NCBI GenBank assembly: GCA_964404215.1
Contig: CAYOJF010000095.1
Location: 1-19,019, forward strand
Length of the DNA: 19,019 nt
DNA from: Aureispira sp964404215
Lineage (GTDB): Bacteria > Bacteroidota > Bacteroidia > Chitinophagales > Saprospiraceae
Reading direction: 5' to 3'
Part shown: positions 1 to 7,826 of the stretch, in pieces
Position numbering within the stretch: the first letter of the stretch is position 1
How the letters are laid out: each line of letters starts with the position of its first letter
Position numbers and translations under genes: made by a program
Notes under the pieces: model-generated
Seen by the model: the letters and a program-made list of their open reading frames with translations, nothing else
What the model was told of the DNA's origin: nothing
The model's database searches: none

Positions 1-339
1 TTAATCAGAAAAAGATATTTTCGGTTCCATATGATTCTATTCGTAATAACCTCTATTGATTCGCAGCCTCTAGCAATTGAAGTATGAGACTACTTTACAT
101 GGGAGTCTAAAATTTAACCTATCAAAAATTCTAATAGATACAAAGTATAGAATGCCTTTCACCATACGAAATGAATTGCAATACCCCTCTTGAATGAAAG
201 ATCATTCAACAAGCTCTAAATAAAGTCGTTTCAAAAGAGGTACAGGTCTAACAGAATCGCTTTGAATATTCAACCAACTAGGTCTTATAATTGTTTTATA
301 AGCTACAATTACACCTAGAGATTATTTAAATAATACCAA

Positions 340-365
340 TAAATTTGATTCGTTGGTTATCTTTG
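340..365 (+). promoter_or_regulatory. Candidate promoter -7 boxes (TAnnTTTG) upstream of the 532 lipoprotein gene
   Basis: TAAATTTG at 340-347 and TATCTTTG at 358-365 both match the Bacteroidota -7 consensus TAnnTTTG. No TTG or TTTG -33 element lies at the usual 19-21 base spacing, so only half of the promoter is visible. If 358-365 is used, transcription would begin near 370 and the leader would be about 160 bases, starting almost at the 9-bp hairpin of 378-400. The motif occurs by chance roughly every 2 kb per strand at this base composition, so confidence is limited. Confidence 0.35.
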
Positions 366-377
366 GTGGAAAATTCG

Positions 378-400
378 TACTTGATAGCTTGTATCAAGTA
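378..400 (+). repeat. Perfect 9-bp inverted repeat (hairpin)
   Basis: TACTTGATA at 378-386 and TATCAAGTA at 392-400 are exact reverse complements around the loop GCTTG. No T-run follows, so it is not a standard intrinsic terminator. It starts 13 bases after a TATCTTTG box, so it could be a 5' leader hairpin or an operator for the 532-1266 gene. Confidence 0.5.
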
Positions 401-531
401 AATCCTTTTCACTGAAGTTATTTAAAAAGTCTCTATTTATGCCTACAAAAAAGATACTTTTAATCTAAAAACAGAAACATTAAACAACTTCTATTTATCA
501 CAATCAATGCTGTAAAACAGCCTCTAAACTT

Positions 532-1266
532 ATGCAAAGACTATTATTTTTTATATTTATTTTAAGTGGCCTATCTAGCTGTTATGATTTACAGTTGGGA
601 GAATCGGTTGAGGTGGTAGCCAGTGGAACATGGAAAGGTACTTTTATTATTGACAATCAAAAAATACCCATTCTCTTTGAGGTACAAACATTAGAAAAAG
701 ATAGCTTACAGTTTTTGTTCATTGATGGCAATGATACTACTAAAGCAGATAAGGTACGTCCTTGGGGCGATTCCCTCTTTGTCTCTTTTACCAAACATCA
801 GAAAGAACTTCATCTAAAATATAATGTCGATGAAATGCAAGGTTTTCTATTTGATTTGAAAAAAGAAGAATACCCGATTCAATTTTATGGTCAATTTGCA
901 CTCAACAACCGTTTCCCAGATATTCGACAAAAACCCAAAGCAGACCTAACAGGAAATTGGCAGCTTGATATTGTCATGGATGCTGATGTAGTTGAAAAAG
1001 GACAGTTGATTTTAAATAACGTAGGAAATCATGTTTCAGGAACTTTTAAAATGAACCAACAGTTGGAAATTTCGGTTGAGGGAACCGTACAAGGCGATAG
1101 GATATATTTATCAGGTTTTGACGGCAATCATGTCTGTTTATTATCTGCTGATATTATGAACAATGAAATCTTGACCAAAGGAAATTTAATTCTCAACAAC
1201 ACTACAGCAACCTGGGGTGGCAATGCTCGTGCAGGAGTCGTCAATACTTCCCCTACTAACCACTAA
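532..1266 (+). CDS. Lipoprotein resembling the N-terminal half of TlpA-family proteins, lacking the thioredoxin domain
   Basis: This 244-residue protein begins with a short signal peptide ending in a lipobox (LSSC, Cys17), so it should be lipid-anchored in the periplasm or outer membrane. Two beta-rich blocks are visible. Residues ~31-130 run from GTWKGTF through a GDSLFVSF segment to YPIQFYGQFALNNRF. Residues ~140-232 run from GNWQLDI through HVSGTF, EGTVQGDRIYLSGFDGNH and a final ATWGGNA. From memory, this order matches the region before the thioredoxin fold in many Bacteroidota TlpA/AhpC-TSA lipoproteins, where W.G.F, a second GxW and LSGFDG are typical. Here the protein stops where the WCxxC domain would begin, and only 70 bases separate it from glnS, leaving no room for a frameshifted remainder. 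Function unknown; an envelope binding or accessory role is inference. It could be co-transcribed with glnS. Confidence 0.75.
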   Translation: MQRLLFFIFILSGLSSCYDLQLGESVEVVASGTWKGTFIIDNQKIPILFEVQTLEKDSLQFLFIDGNDTTKADKVRPWGDSLFVSFTKHQKELHLKYNVDEMQGFLFDLKKEEYPIQFYGQFALNNRFPDIRQKPKADLTGNWQLDIVMDADVVEKGQLILNNVGNHVSGTFKMNQQLEISVEGTVQGDRIYLSGFDGNHVCLLSADIMNNEILTKGNLILNNTTATWGGNARAGVVNTSPTNH

Positions 1267-1336
1267 ATTTTATATCCTTTAGCAGCAAAATAATCTATAA
1301 AAGGACTACATTTACAGTTCTTAATCAATAAAGTAT

Positions 1337-3070
1337 ATGAACGAAGAAAATACAACCAAAGAGAAACTCAATTTTATTGAGCAAATCATAGAGGAACATA
1401 ACGAAACAGGGAAATTTAATAATAGAGTACATACTCGTTTTCCTCCTGAGCCGAATGGATATTTGCATATCGGACATGCTAAAGCGATCTGTACCAACTT
1501 CAGTATTGGTCAAAAATATAATGGCCCAACTAACTTGAGGTTTGATGACACCAATCCTTTGACAGAAAAAACAGACTTTGTAGAAGCAATCAAAAAAGAT
1601 GTTCAGTGGCTAGGATTTGACTGGGGCGAAAAAGTATATTTCACCTCTGATTATTTCCAACAGTTATATGACTATGCGGTCCAGATGATTGAGCAAGGGT
1701 TAGCTTATGTTGATTTTTCTACTCCTGAACAAATGGATTATGAAAAAAGAAAAGGGCTAGATTCTAAATACAGAGCGAGTTCTATCGAAACTAATCTAGC
1801 TGAATTTGAAAAAATGAAAGCAGGTGAATATGAAGAAGGGGTTTGCGTACTTCGTCTCAAAATAGACCTGAAGCATAGCAACCGCCTCATGAGAGATCCT
1901 GTCATCTATCGTGTGTTGCACGAAGATCATCACCGTACTGGTAGTGACTGGTGTATTTATCCTATGTATGATTGGGCTCATGGGCAATCTGATTCTATTG
2001 AAGGAATTACACATTCTTTGTGTTCCTTAGAGTTTGAGAACCACCGCCCATTATATGATTGGTGTCAAGAAAAACTAGGCATCTATCGTTCTCAACAAAT
2101 TGAATTTTCTAGACTTAATCTAGACTATACGGTTACAAGTAAACGTAAACTAAAACAGCTTATAGAACAAGATATTGTTCAAGACTGGGATGACCCTCGT
2201 ATGCCTACTATTTCAGGAATGCGTCGTAGAGGTTATACCCCTGCTAGTATTCGCAATTTTATAGAGCGAGCTGGAGTATCCAAAAGAGACCAATTCATTG
2301 CATTGTCTTCGCTAGAATCTAGCGTACGAGATGACCTCAATAAAACAGCTCCTCGTGTCATGGGAGTATTGAACCCACTCAAAGTAGTTATTACCAATTA
2401 CCCAGAAGATAAGACGGAGCAGATGACGGTAGAAAATAATCCAGAAGATGAGCAAGGTGGAACTCGTCTCGTCCCTTTCTCTAGAGAAATTTATATCGAA
2501 AGAGAGGACTTTGGTACGGAAGGTATCAACAAAAAGTGGAAAAGATTAGCTCCAGACCGCAATGTAAGACTAAAAGGGGCTTATATCATACACTGTCATG
2601 ACCATAAAGTCAATGAAGTAGGTGAGATTACAGAAGTACACTGCACTTATTATGAAGATAGCCGTTCAGGAGAAGATACCAGTGGCATCAAACCTAAAGG
2701 GACACTACATTGGGTATCGATCCAAGATGCTATCAAAGCAAAAGTAAACTTGTACGATCGTCTATTCAGTGACCCTAAACCAACTGGACATAAAGAACCA
2801 GTATTGGACGATAAAGGAGAACCTGTAATAGATGAAAAGACAAAGAAACCAGTAGAACAAGCAGTAAGCTTCCTTAAATTCTTAAATCCTAATTCGCTCC
2901 AAACGATTACGGCTTACTTAGAGCCTAGTCTAGCTACAGCTGAAGCTGGACAACAATTTCAGTTCATGCGTCTAGGATATTTCTGTGTCGATACGACTTC
3001 TACAGCTGATAGTTTGGTATTCAACAGAACTGTGACACTAAGAGACTCTTGGAAGCCAAAACGTAAGTAA
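1337..3070 (+). CDS. glnS: Glutaminyl-tRNA synthetase
   Basis: Cytoplasmic class I aminoacyl-tRNA synthetase that charges tRNA(Gln) with glutamine at the cost of ATP. The 577-residue length is slightly above the 554 of E. coli GlnRS. The HIGH signature is at 44-47 within PPEPNGYLHIGHAK, followed by the Rossmann-fold catalytic domain with FDDTNP and the GSDWCIYPMYDWAHGQSD and EFENHRPLYDW segments that mark GlnRS rather than GluRS. The KMSKS-loop equivalent at 265-270 reads TVTSKR where the usual sequence is TVMSKR. The C-terminal anticodon-binding beta-barrels span about 340-577 (DLNKTAPR, then LRDSWKPK at the end). An insertion near residues 480-515 (a charged stretch repeating DDKGEPVIDEKTKKP) is a common Bacteroidota feature. 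The start has no Shine-Dalgarno sequence, only A-rich sequence. A terminator follows at once. Confidence 0.97.
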   Translation: MNEENTTKEKLNFIEQIIEEHNETGKFNNRVHTRFPPEPNGYLHIGHAKAICTNFSIGQKYNGPTNLRFDDTNPLTEKTDFVEAIKKDVQWLGFDWGEKVYFTSDYFQQLYDYAVQMIEQGLAYVDFSTPEQMDYEKRKGLDSKYRASSIETNLAEFEKMKAGEYEEGVCVLRLKIDLKHSNRLMRDPVIYRVLHEDHHRTGSDWCIYPMYDWAHGQSDSIEGITHSLCSLEFENHRPLYDWCQEKLGIYRSQQIEFSRLNLDYTVTSKRKLKQLIEQDIVQDWDDPRMPTISGMRRRGYTPASIRNFIERAGVSKRDQFIALSSLESSVRDDLNKTAPRVMGVLNPLKVVITNYPEDKTEQMTVENNPEDEQGGTRLVPFSREIYIEREDFGTEGINKKWKRLAPDRNVRLKGAYIIHCHDHKVNEVGEITEVHCTYYEDSRSGEDTSGIKPKGTLHWVSIQDAIKAKVNLYDRLFSDPKPTGHKEPVLDDKGEPVIDEKTKKPVEQAVSFLKFLNPNSLQTITAYLEPSLATAEAGQQFQFMRLGYFCVDTTSTADSLVFNRTVTLRDSWKPKRK

Positions 3071-3102
3071 TTACTATTAGAATTTATTACAAATAAAAAA
3101 CT

Positions 3103-3142
3103 AAAATAGGCATCATTTCGTAATAGAAATAATGCCTATTTT
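3103..3142. terminator. Bidirectional intrinsic terminator between glnS and the convergent lipoprotein gene
   Basis: AAAATAGGCATCATTTC at 3103-3119 pairs with 3126-3142 over 17 positions with one C-A mismatch, around a 6-base loop. On the plus strand the stem is followed by T-rich sequence (TTTTTGTATTTT), and on the minus strand by a T-rich run (TTTTAGTTTTTT), so it can stop transcripts arriving from either side. Confidence 0.85.
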
Positions 3143-3191
3143 TGTATTTTATTCTTGGTTATCATCCTCTTAGGCAATCTAGAAGGTCTCT

Positions 3192-3782
3192 CTAATTCCA
3201 TGTAATAGTATCTGTCTGTGCAGTGTATATTTGTCCTGATTTAGTTTCAAGCTCTATCGTAAATACATGCTTTGTACCAGGTATTGGACGTTCTATGATT
3301 ACCAAACGTAATGGTATTTGATTTTCCCCATATAGTCCCATTTCTGTTAAACTTTCATTAACCATTGTAGGGCTGAGTCCATTATATAATCGGCTTTTAT
3401 TATCATATTCTGTTCGAATAATACGCCCTAAGTCCAACTGAGCAGCATACGTACTAATTTGATTATTACTATAAACCAAAACTCTCTCTATGGGATCCTT
3501 CGAGCCTTGATTACCATAGAGAGGTTTACAAGAGACTGCAGTACATGTCCCTATAAATGGGTTGTCATTTTTTAATAAAGGAGTATGATTCGCTAAAAAA
3601 TTAAGCTGACAATGTAGTTCTAATACTAACGAATCGCTATTATTTATCCCTGCTATCGCTATACTCGTTTGACTCATAACAAGATCTCGCAATTCCCAAT
3701 AAGGGTATCCTTTACAACAACTGGTATTGAAAATTGCTAGAAGACTGGTAGAAAAAATAAAAACAAGTAGCAGACGTTTCAT
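3192..3782 (-). CDS. Probable lipoprotein, downstream copy of a tandem paralogous pair
   Basis: A 196-residue protein with a hydrophobic signal peptide and Cys22 in NTSC, a weak lipobox (Asn at -3) but the same position as the better one in its neighbour; a second Cys follows directly. The mature part starts PYWELRD, then NNSDSLVLEL, a GSKDPIERVLVYSNN segment, RLYNGLSPTMVNESLTEMG, and ends with a KHVFTIELET block and TAQTDTITWN. It shares about half its residues with the upstream gene at 3793-4392. The GSK(D/E)xI and LVYS elements recall the DUF5034-type lipoproteins of Bacteroidota, but that is from memory and unverified. Only 10 bases separate it from its upstream paralogue, so the two are almost surely co-transcribed. 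No enzymatic motif is seen; function unknown. Confidence 0.8.
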   Translation of the reverse strand: MKRLLLVFIFSTSLLAIFNTSCCKGYPYWELRDLVMSQTSIAIAGINNSDSLVLELHCQLNFLANHTPLLKNDNPFIGTCTAVSCKPLYGNQGSKDPIERVLVYSNNQISTYAAQLDLGRIIRTEYDNKSRLYNGLSPTMVNESLTEMGLYGENQIPLRLVIIERPIPGTKHVFTIELETKSGQIYTAQTDTITWN

Positions 3783-3792
3783 AAGTTATGAT

Positions 3793-4392
3793 TTAATTCC
3801 AAGTGATAGTATCTGTCTGTGCAGTATACATTTTACCTGATCTAGTTTCGAGTTCTATCGTAAATACATGTTTTGTATTCGCATTATTTGGGCGATCGGT
3901 CACTGTCAGTTCTATATAACCTCCACCTCTAGTTCCTTTGGTAAACTCATCATTAATCATCTCAGGGCTCAATCCTGTATACAAACGGCTTGATCCTTCA
4001 TTCCAAGTCGTGATAATAGGGCTCAAATCCATATTAGGCATATAGCTCCCGATCATATTATCACTGTACACTTTGACCTTTCGAATTGGATCTCGAGATC
4101 CCTCATAACCATGTAATGGTGGCTGGGTAGCAAAACTACTACTAATGAAAGGGTTGTTCCAACTATTCAGAGAGGTATTCTCTACTGCTAGATAGTCCAG
4201 CCCACATTCGATCGCTAATACTAATGAATCCGAAGTATTGATACTAGGTCCAGTGGATAGATTATAAATACTACTTTTGTGAAAAACATTGACTCCTTTC
4301 AATTCCCAATAAGGAAGACCACGAGTACAACTCGTAACCATAATTGCTAAAATACTAGTAGAAAATATAAAGGTTAGGAAGATACGTTTCAT
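3793..4392 (-). CDS. Probable lipoprotein, upstream copy of a tandem paralogous pair
   Basis: A 199-residue protein with a signal peptide ending in VTSC (Cys22, acceptable lipobox). It follows the same plan as its downstream neighbour: PYWELKG, NTSDSLVLAIEC, a GSRDPIRKVKVYSDN segment, RLYTGLSPEMINDEFTKG, then KHVFTIELET and the terminal TAQTDTITWN. The last 26 residues differ from the paralogue at only three positions, while the middle has drifted well apart and has small insertions (for example the extra residues near 47-50 and a GGG-containing loop near 157). It is probably exposed at the envelope. It shares a transcription unit with the 3192-3782 gene and perhaps with the TPR gene 125 bases upstream. 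Function not known. Confidence 0.8.
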   Translation of the reverse strand: MKRIFLTFIFSTSILAIMVTSCTRGLPYWELKGVNVFHKSSIYNLSTGPSINTSDSLVLAIECGLDYLAVENTSLNSWNNPFISSSFATQPPLHGYEGSRDPIRKVKVYSDNMIGSYMPNMDLSPIITTWNEGSSRLYTGLSPEMINDEFTKGTRGGGYIELTVTDRPNNANTKHVFTIELETRSGKMYTAQTDTITWN

Positions 4393-4517
4393 TAGAAATA
4401 AGTATTATGACTTGTGTTATAAAACCAAGCACTCCACAACTTCTGAGCCATTCTAATTTATATCATAGTACATTTTTTCACAAAAAAGTAGTTCGAGAAT
4501 GTTTAAAAATTAGACTC

Positions 4518-5048
4518 TTAAGTTGTTCCCATCGTTTGCAAGAGCTGCTCTGCCAGTTTATAATAATTCCCTCTTCCTTCTACTACTTCCTCAAAAAGTT
4601 TTTCGGCATTTTTTTTGTTATCAAATCTGCTTTGCAGTAACCCTAAAAACCATGCACCATCTAATGCAAAAGCCGCATCTTTATTAGCATAGACCGCTTG
4701 CAAATATTCTTGGGCTAATTGATATTCATCTTGTTGCAAATAAATAATGCCAATACGCAATTGAATTTCCGTGTTATTGGGATCCTTTTCTAGAAGCATT
4801 TGATAATTAGCCAGTGCTTTGATCAGCTTGTTGTTAGCAAAAATTTGATCTACTCGTCCTATTTCTTCTTCTATATTGAGCGTTGCTTCTTTTTGCACCA
4901 CTCCTCTATGAGCATACAAGGATAAGTCAACTTGATGAATCATTTCAGCTGCTTGATATTGCCACTGTGTTACTTGATGATAACTATAGGCTGCCACTCC
5001 AAAAGTTAAGCAAGATATAATGGCAATGATGAGGGTTCTTTTTTGCAT
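4518..5048 (-). CDS. Membrane-anchored TPR protein
   Basis: A 176-residue protein with one N-terminal hydrophobic segment (about residues 5-21) that should act as a signal anchor, leaving the rest in the periplasm. Residues ~74-90 (LIKALANYQMLLEKDPNN), ~95-122 (IQLRIGIIYLQQDEYQLAQEYLQ) and ~128-163 (DGAWFLGLLQSRFDNKKNAEKLFEEVV) have the alternating small/aromatic helix pattern of tetratricopeptide repeats. TPR proteins of this size normally serve as protein-interaction scaffolds; the partner is not evident here. The start ATG is preceded by an A/T-rich stretch, and a TAnnTTTG box on the same strand lies about 47 bases upstream. It heads the minus-strand run that includes the two paralogous lipoproteins. 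Confidence 0.8.
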   Translation of the reverse strand: MQKRTLIIAIISCLTFGVAAYSYHQVTQWQYQAAEMIHQVDLSLYAHRGVVQKEATLNIEEEIGRVDQIFANNKLIKALANYQMLLEKDPNNTEIQLRIGIIYLQQDEYQLAQEYLQAVYANKDAAFALDGAWFLGLLQSRFDNKKNAEKLFEEVVEGRGNYYKLAEQLLQTMGTT

Positions 5049-5094
5049 AAATTATTTTTTTAGGATAGAGATTGTTCGAATCAGTTGTATCTAA

Positions 5095-5102
5095 CAAATC
5101 TA
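5095..5102 (-). promoter_or_regulatory. Candidate -7 promoter box for the TPR gene
   Basis: CAAATCTA on the plus strand reads TAGATTTG on the minus strand, a match to TAnnTTTG, placed about 47 bases upstream of the TPR start. No -33 TTTG is at the consensus spacing (a CAA at 5118-5120 is only 15 bases away), so this is tentative. Confidence 0.3.
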
Positions 5103-5198
5103 TTCTGAAAGGGTATTCAATGGCGTTAATACGCACAAATATTACAATGGTTACGCTTTAATTCAAAATAAAATACACATAATTACACAATTAAACTT

Positions 5199-5206
5199 TA
5201 TTTTTG
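5199..5206 (+). promoter_or_regulatory. Candidate -7 promoter box for the DUF5686 gene
   Basis: TATTTTTG matches the Bacteroidota -7 consensus TAnnTTTG and lies 60 bases upstream of the DUF5686 start in the 218-base divergent intergenic region. The -33 part is not recognisable. It would drive the DUF5686-TlpA pair. Confidence 0.35.
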
Positions 5207-5266
5207 ATTAGAAAACACTAAAACATATCTAAACGATTTCACTACTAAAAGACCATAAAACCTATT

Positions 5267-7825
5267 ATGAAATACCTTTTTTTACTTATCCTATCTTTGA
5301 TACTCTCTAGGGTATCCGCACAAGACATTACTATTACTGGAAACGTAATAGACGACGATACGGAAGAATCTATTCCCTTTGCTAATGTTTATATCCTAGG
5401 CACCAACAATGGAGTCACAACTGACATTGATGGCAACTATACCCTTACATTTAATCCCAGTGAAGGCGATAGTATTGGTACTAATTCGATGGGATATACT
5501 GACTTGGGCAAACCTTTCAAAAAAGACCTAACAACACAAGAGATCAATTTCCGAATGAAATCTACAAGTTTAGAAATACAGGAAATTGTAGTATTAGCAG
5601 GCGAAAATCCTGCCAACCAAATCATTAGAGACATCATTGCGAACAAGCCCAATAATGATATTGAACAGTCTACCACTTCGTACGAAACAGAACTTTACTC
5701 CAAAACAGAGTTGGACCTAGTGAATATTACCCCTGAAATGAAGGATCGTAAAATATTCAAAAAACTTCAATTTATATTTGAAAATATAGATACGGTGTCT
5801 GATGTCAAGCCTTTTTTGCCTGCTTATGTGGCAGAACGGTTCTATGATGTCTATAATGTACAAGGGATGCCTAAGAAAACGCTATTAACGGCACAACGTG
5901 TCTCTGGGGTCAAAAACCAAACAGTAGTTGATTTTATCAATAGTATGAACTCAGAATACAATATCTATGATAATTTCATCAAAATATTGGGCAAAGAATT
6001 TATTAGTCCTTTTTCTAACCAAGGTTTAGTTTTCTATGAATACTATATCATGGATAGTACTACTATAAAAGGCAAATGGAGCTACAAACTTAAATTCAAA
6101 CCAAGAGATAAAAGTACCAATAGTTTTTATGGTGACTTTTGGGTATCCATGGAAGACCATGCTCTACTATTGGTCAATATGCGTATGAATCCAGAAGTCA
6201 ATATCAATCTAGTGAATCGTATCATTATTTATCAAGAGTACACCGAACACGAAGGAAAACACTGGATCCCGCTCAAACAAAAAACAGTCATTGATTTTGC
6301 GACAAGTCGCAAAGATGATGACTTAGGTATTATCGGTCGAAAAACTTCTTCTTACAAAGGCTTCCGTATCAATACTCCAGAAGCACAAACCGCCTTTAAA
6401 GCAATTGATCCTGAAGAAATTGACTACAATAATCTTGAACGTCCCGATACCTTCTGGGCAGAAAATCGCCATGAGAAATTATCCAAAAACGAGTCTGGAG
6501 TCTACGAAATGGTCGATTCCGTACAGAATATTCCTGTTTTTAAGACCGTTGCCGAAATCGCTAATATTGTTATATCTGGTTACAAAACTGTTGGTCCTAT
6601 CCAAATTGGTCCCTATTCTAAGTTAATTGGATGGAATGATGTGGAAGGTTTTAGGCTCAGTTTAGGGGTGGGGACAAGTCCTAAACTAAGTAAGAAATTC
6701 CGTATTTATGGTTATGCAGGCTACGGATTTAAAGATAAAAAGTGGAAATATGGTGGACGAATGCAGTATGTATTCAACCGTTATCGTCGTCATGCTGTTG
6801 GGGTTAGTTTCTTCAATGACGCTACTTTTGAAGTGCGTAGCACTGAAGAAAACAAAACACAATCGCTTTTCGCTGGTTGGTTACGCCGTGCTGTACCTCA
6901 AAAGATGATGTATGTCATAGAAGGGAAAGCATGGTACCAAAAAACATGGAAAAGAGGATTCTCTAACCGACTCGCTCTGGTTCATCGAAGAATTGACCCT
7001 GTAGGATATCAAAATACTCGCTTTGGAGGCCTCAACTTCAAATTTCTAAAAGCAGGTGCAGATGGTAATCGTGTAGATACCGTCTCTAATGTCATCACAT
7101 CAGAAGTAGTCTTCAAAACAAGATGGGCCTATAAAGAAAAATTGATCTCTGGTCCTTTTCAGGATGTAAGTCTTGGCTCAAAATTCCCGATCATTGAGCT
7201 AGCTTATACTGCTGGTATTAGGGGCATACTAGACTCTGAATACGATTATCATAAACTACGCCTTAGTATTAGACACTGGTTTTATACCAGTCCAGCTGGA
7301 TATGTTGAGTATTATCTAGAAGCTGGTAAAGTATTTAGTGCCAACCCACTCCCCTATTTATTATTAGAGGTACACCCTGGTAATGAAGCCTATTTCTACA
7401 ATAAGAATTCCTACAATAGTATGAATAGCTTTGAGTTCATCAGTGACTTTTTTGTCCATGCTAGAGTAGAACATCACTGGGATGGTTTTATACTAAATCG
7501 TATTCCTTTTATTCGCAAGCATCTTAAGTGGCGTTTGGTTACCGCAGTACGAGCTACTTGGGGAACCTTGTCGGACAAAAATTACCAAGCCAATCGACTC
7601 AACCATTATAATAGAGAAATCAAGCGTTCTTCTGATCGTCCTGCTCCATTTACGGAGGGGCCCTTCTATGGGACATTTGATAGAGGACCTTATGCGGAAG
7701 CTAGTCTTGGTATTGAAAATATTTTTCAATTTATTCGTGTTGATGCCCTTTGGCGAATCAACTATTTAGATAATAGAGATGCTCAGCGTTTCTCTGTTCG
7801 TGTTACCCTAAACTTTGATTTCTAA
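5267..7825 (+). CDS. DUF5686 outer-membrane beta-barrel protein with CarboxypepD_reg-like N-terminal domain
   Basis: An 852-residue exported protein. A signal peptide (about residues 1-18, ending SAQ) precedes a CarboxypepD_reg-like beta-sandwich (about 20-110: ITGNVIDDDTEESIPFANVYI, then a TDIDGNYTL segment). The DUF5686 region follows, with the characteristic ENPANQIIRDIIANKPNND stretch near 113-131 and ERFYDVYN. The C-terminal half is rich in amphipathic strands and aromatic residues and ends VTLNFDF, a terminal Phe typical of outer-membrane barrels. Length is normal for the family. Members are widespread in Bacteroidota and are thought to be outer-membrane proteins of unknown task; there is no TonB box or plug domain, so it is not a classical SusC-type receptor. 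It is tightly coupled to the downstream TlpA-like gene (one base between stop and start). Confidence 0.9.
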   Translation: MKYLFLLILSLILSRVSAQDITITGNVIDDDTEESIPFANVYILGTNNGVTTDIDGNYTLTFNPSEGDSIGTNSMGYTDLGKPFKKDLTTQEINFRMKSTSLEIQEIVVLAGENPANQIIRDIIANKPNNDIEQSTTSYETELYSKTELDLVNITPEMKDRKIFKKLQFIFENIDTVSDVKPFLPAYVAERFYDVYNVQGMPKKTLLTAQRVSGVKNQTVVDFINSMNSEYNIYDNFIKILGKEFISPFSNQGLVFYEYYIMDSTTIKGKWSYKLKFKPRDKSTNSFYGDFWVSMEDHALLLVNMRMNPEVNINLVNRIIIYQEYTEHEGKHWIPLKQKTVIDFATSRKDDDLGIIGRKTSSYKGFRINTPEAQTAFKAIDPEEIDYNNLERPDTFWAENRHEKLSKNESGVYEMVDSVQNIPVFKTVAEIANIVISGYKTVGPIQIGPYSKLIGWNDVEGFRLSLGVGTSPKLSKKFRIYGYAGYGFKDKKWKYGGRMQYVFNRYRRHAVGVSFFNDATFEVRSTEENKTQSLFAGWLRRAVPQKMMYVIEGKAWYQKTWKRGFSNRLALVHRRIDPVGYQNTRFGGLNFKFLKAGADGNRVDTVSNVITSEVVFKTRWAYKEKLISGPFQDVSLGSKFPIIELAYTAGIRGILDSEYDYHKLRLSIRHWFYTSPAGYVEYYLEAGKVFSANPLPYLLLEVHPGNEAYFYNKNSYNSMNSFEFISDFFVHARVEHHWDGFILNRIPFIRKHLKWRLVTAVRATWGTLSDKNYQANRLNHYNREIKRSSDRPAPFTEGPFYGTFDRGPYAEASLGIENIFQFIRVDALWRINYLDNRDAQRFSVRVTLNFDF

Positions 7826-7826
7826 T

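Larger units (their letters stand above)
1..531. other. Non-coding region with several inverted repeats
   Basis: I find no open frame of useful length, no tRNA-like sequence and no homology I recognise. The stretch holds several perfect inverted repeats: TTGAATG at 190-196 with its complement at 203-209; CTTATAA at 284-290 with TTATAAG at 296-302, nested inside CTAGGT at 278-283 and ACCTAG at 313-318; a 9-bp arm pair at 378-386 and 392-400 with a 5-base loop; and GCTGT at 509-513 with ACAGC at 517-521 just before the next start codon. Two copies of the promoter-like box TAnnTTTG lie at 340-347 and 358-365. The region may be the leader and promoter of the 532-1266 gene plus the tail of something outside the window. 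AT-rich DNA gives short inverted repeats by chance, so a small RNA is only a possibility. Confidence 0.6.

Noticed and set aside
64..526. CAGCCTCTA occurring at both 64-72 and 518-526
   Set aside because: A single 9-base match in 500 bases with no flanking similarity; not enough to claim a direct repeat or attachment site.
4469..4490. A/T hairpin (TAC-A-TTTTTT / AAAAAAGTA) between the TPR and lipoprotein genes as terminator
   Set aside because: Almost only A-T pairs with a bulge, too weak to call a terminator.
4407..4640. Plus-strand 77-residue frame overlapping the TPR gene
   Set aside because: Antisense shadow of the TPR gene with no protein-like features.
7815..7826. TTG start for the TlpA-like protein
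   Set aside because: The ATG at 7827 directly after the upstream stop gives a cleaner signal peptide; the extra four residues add nothing.
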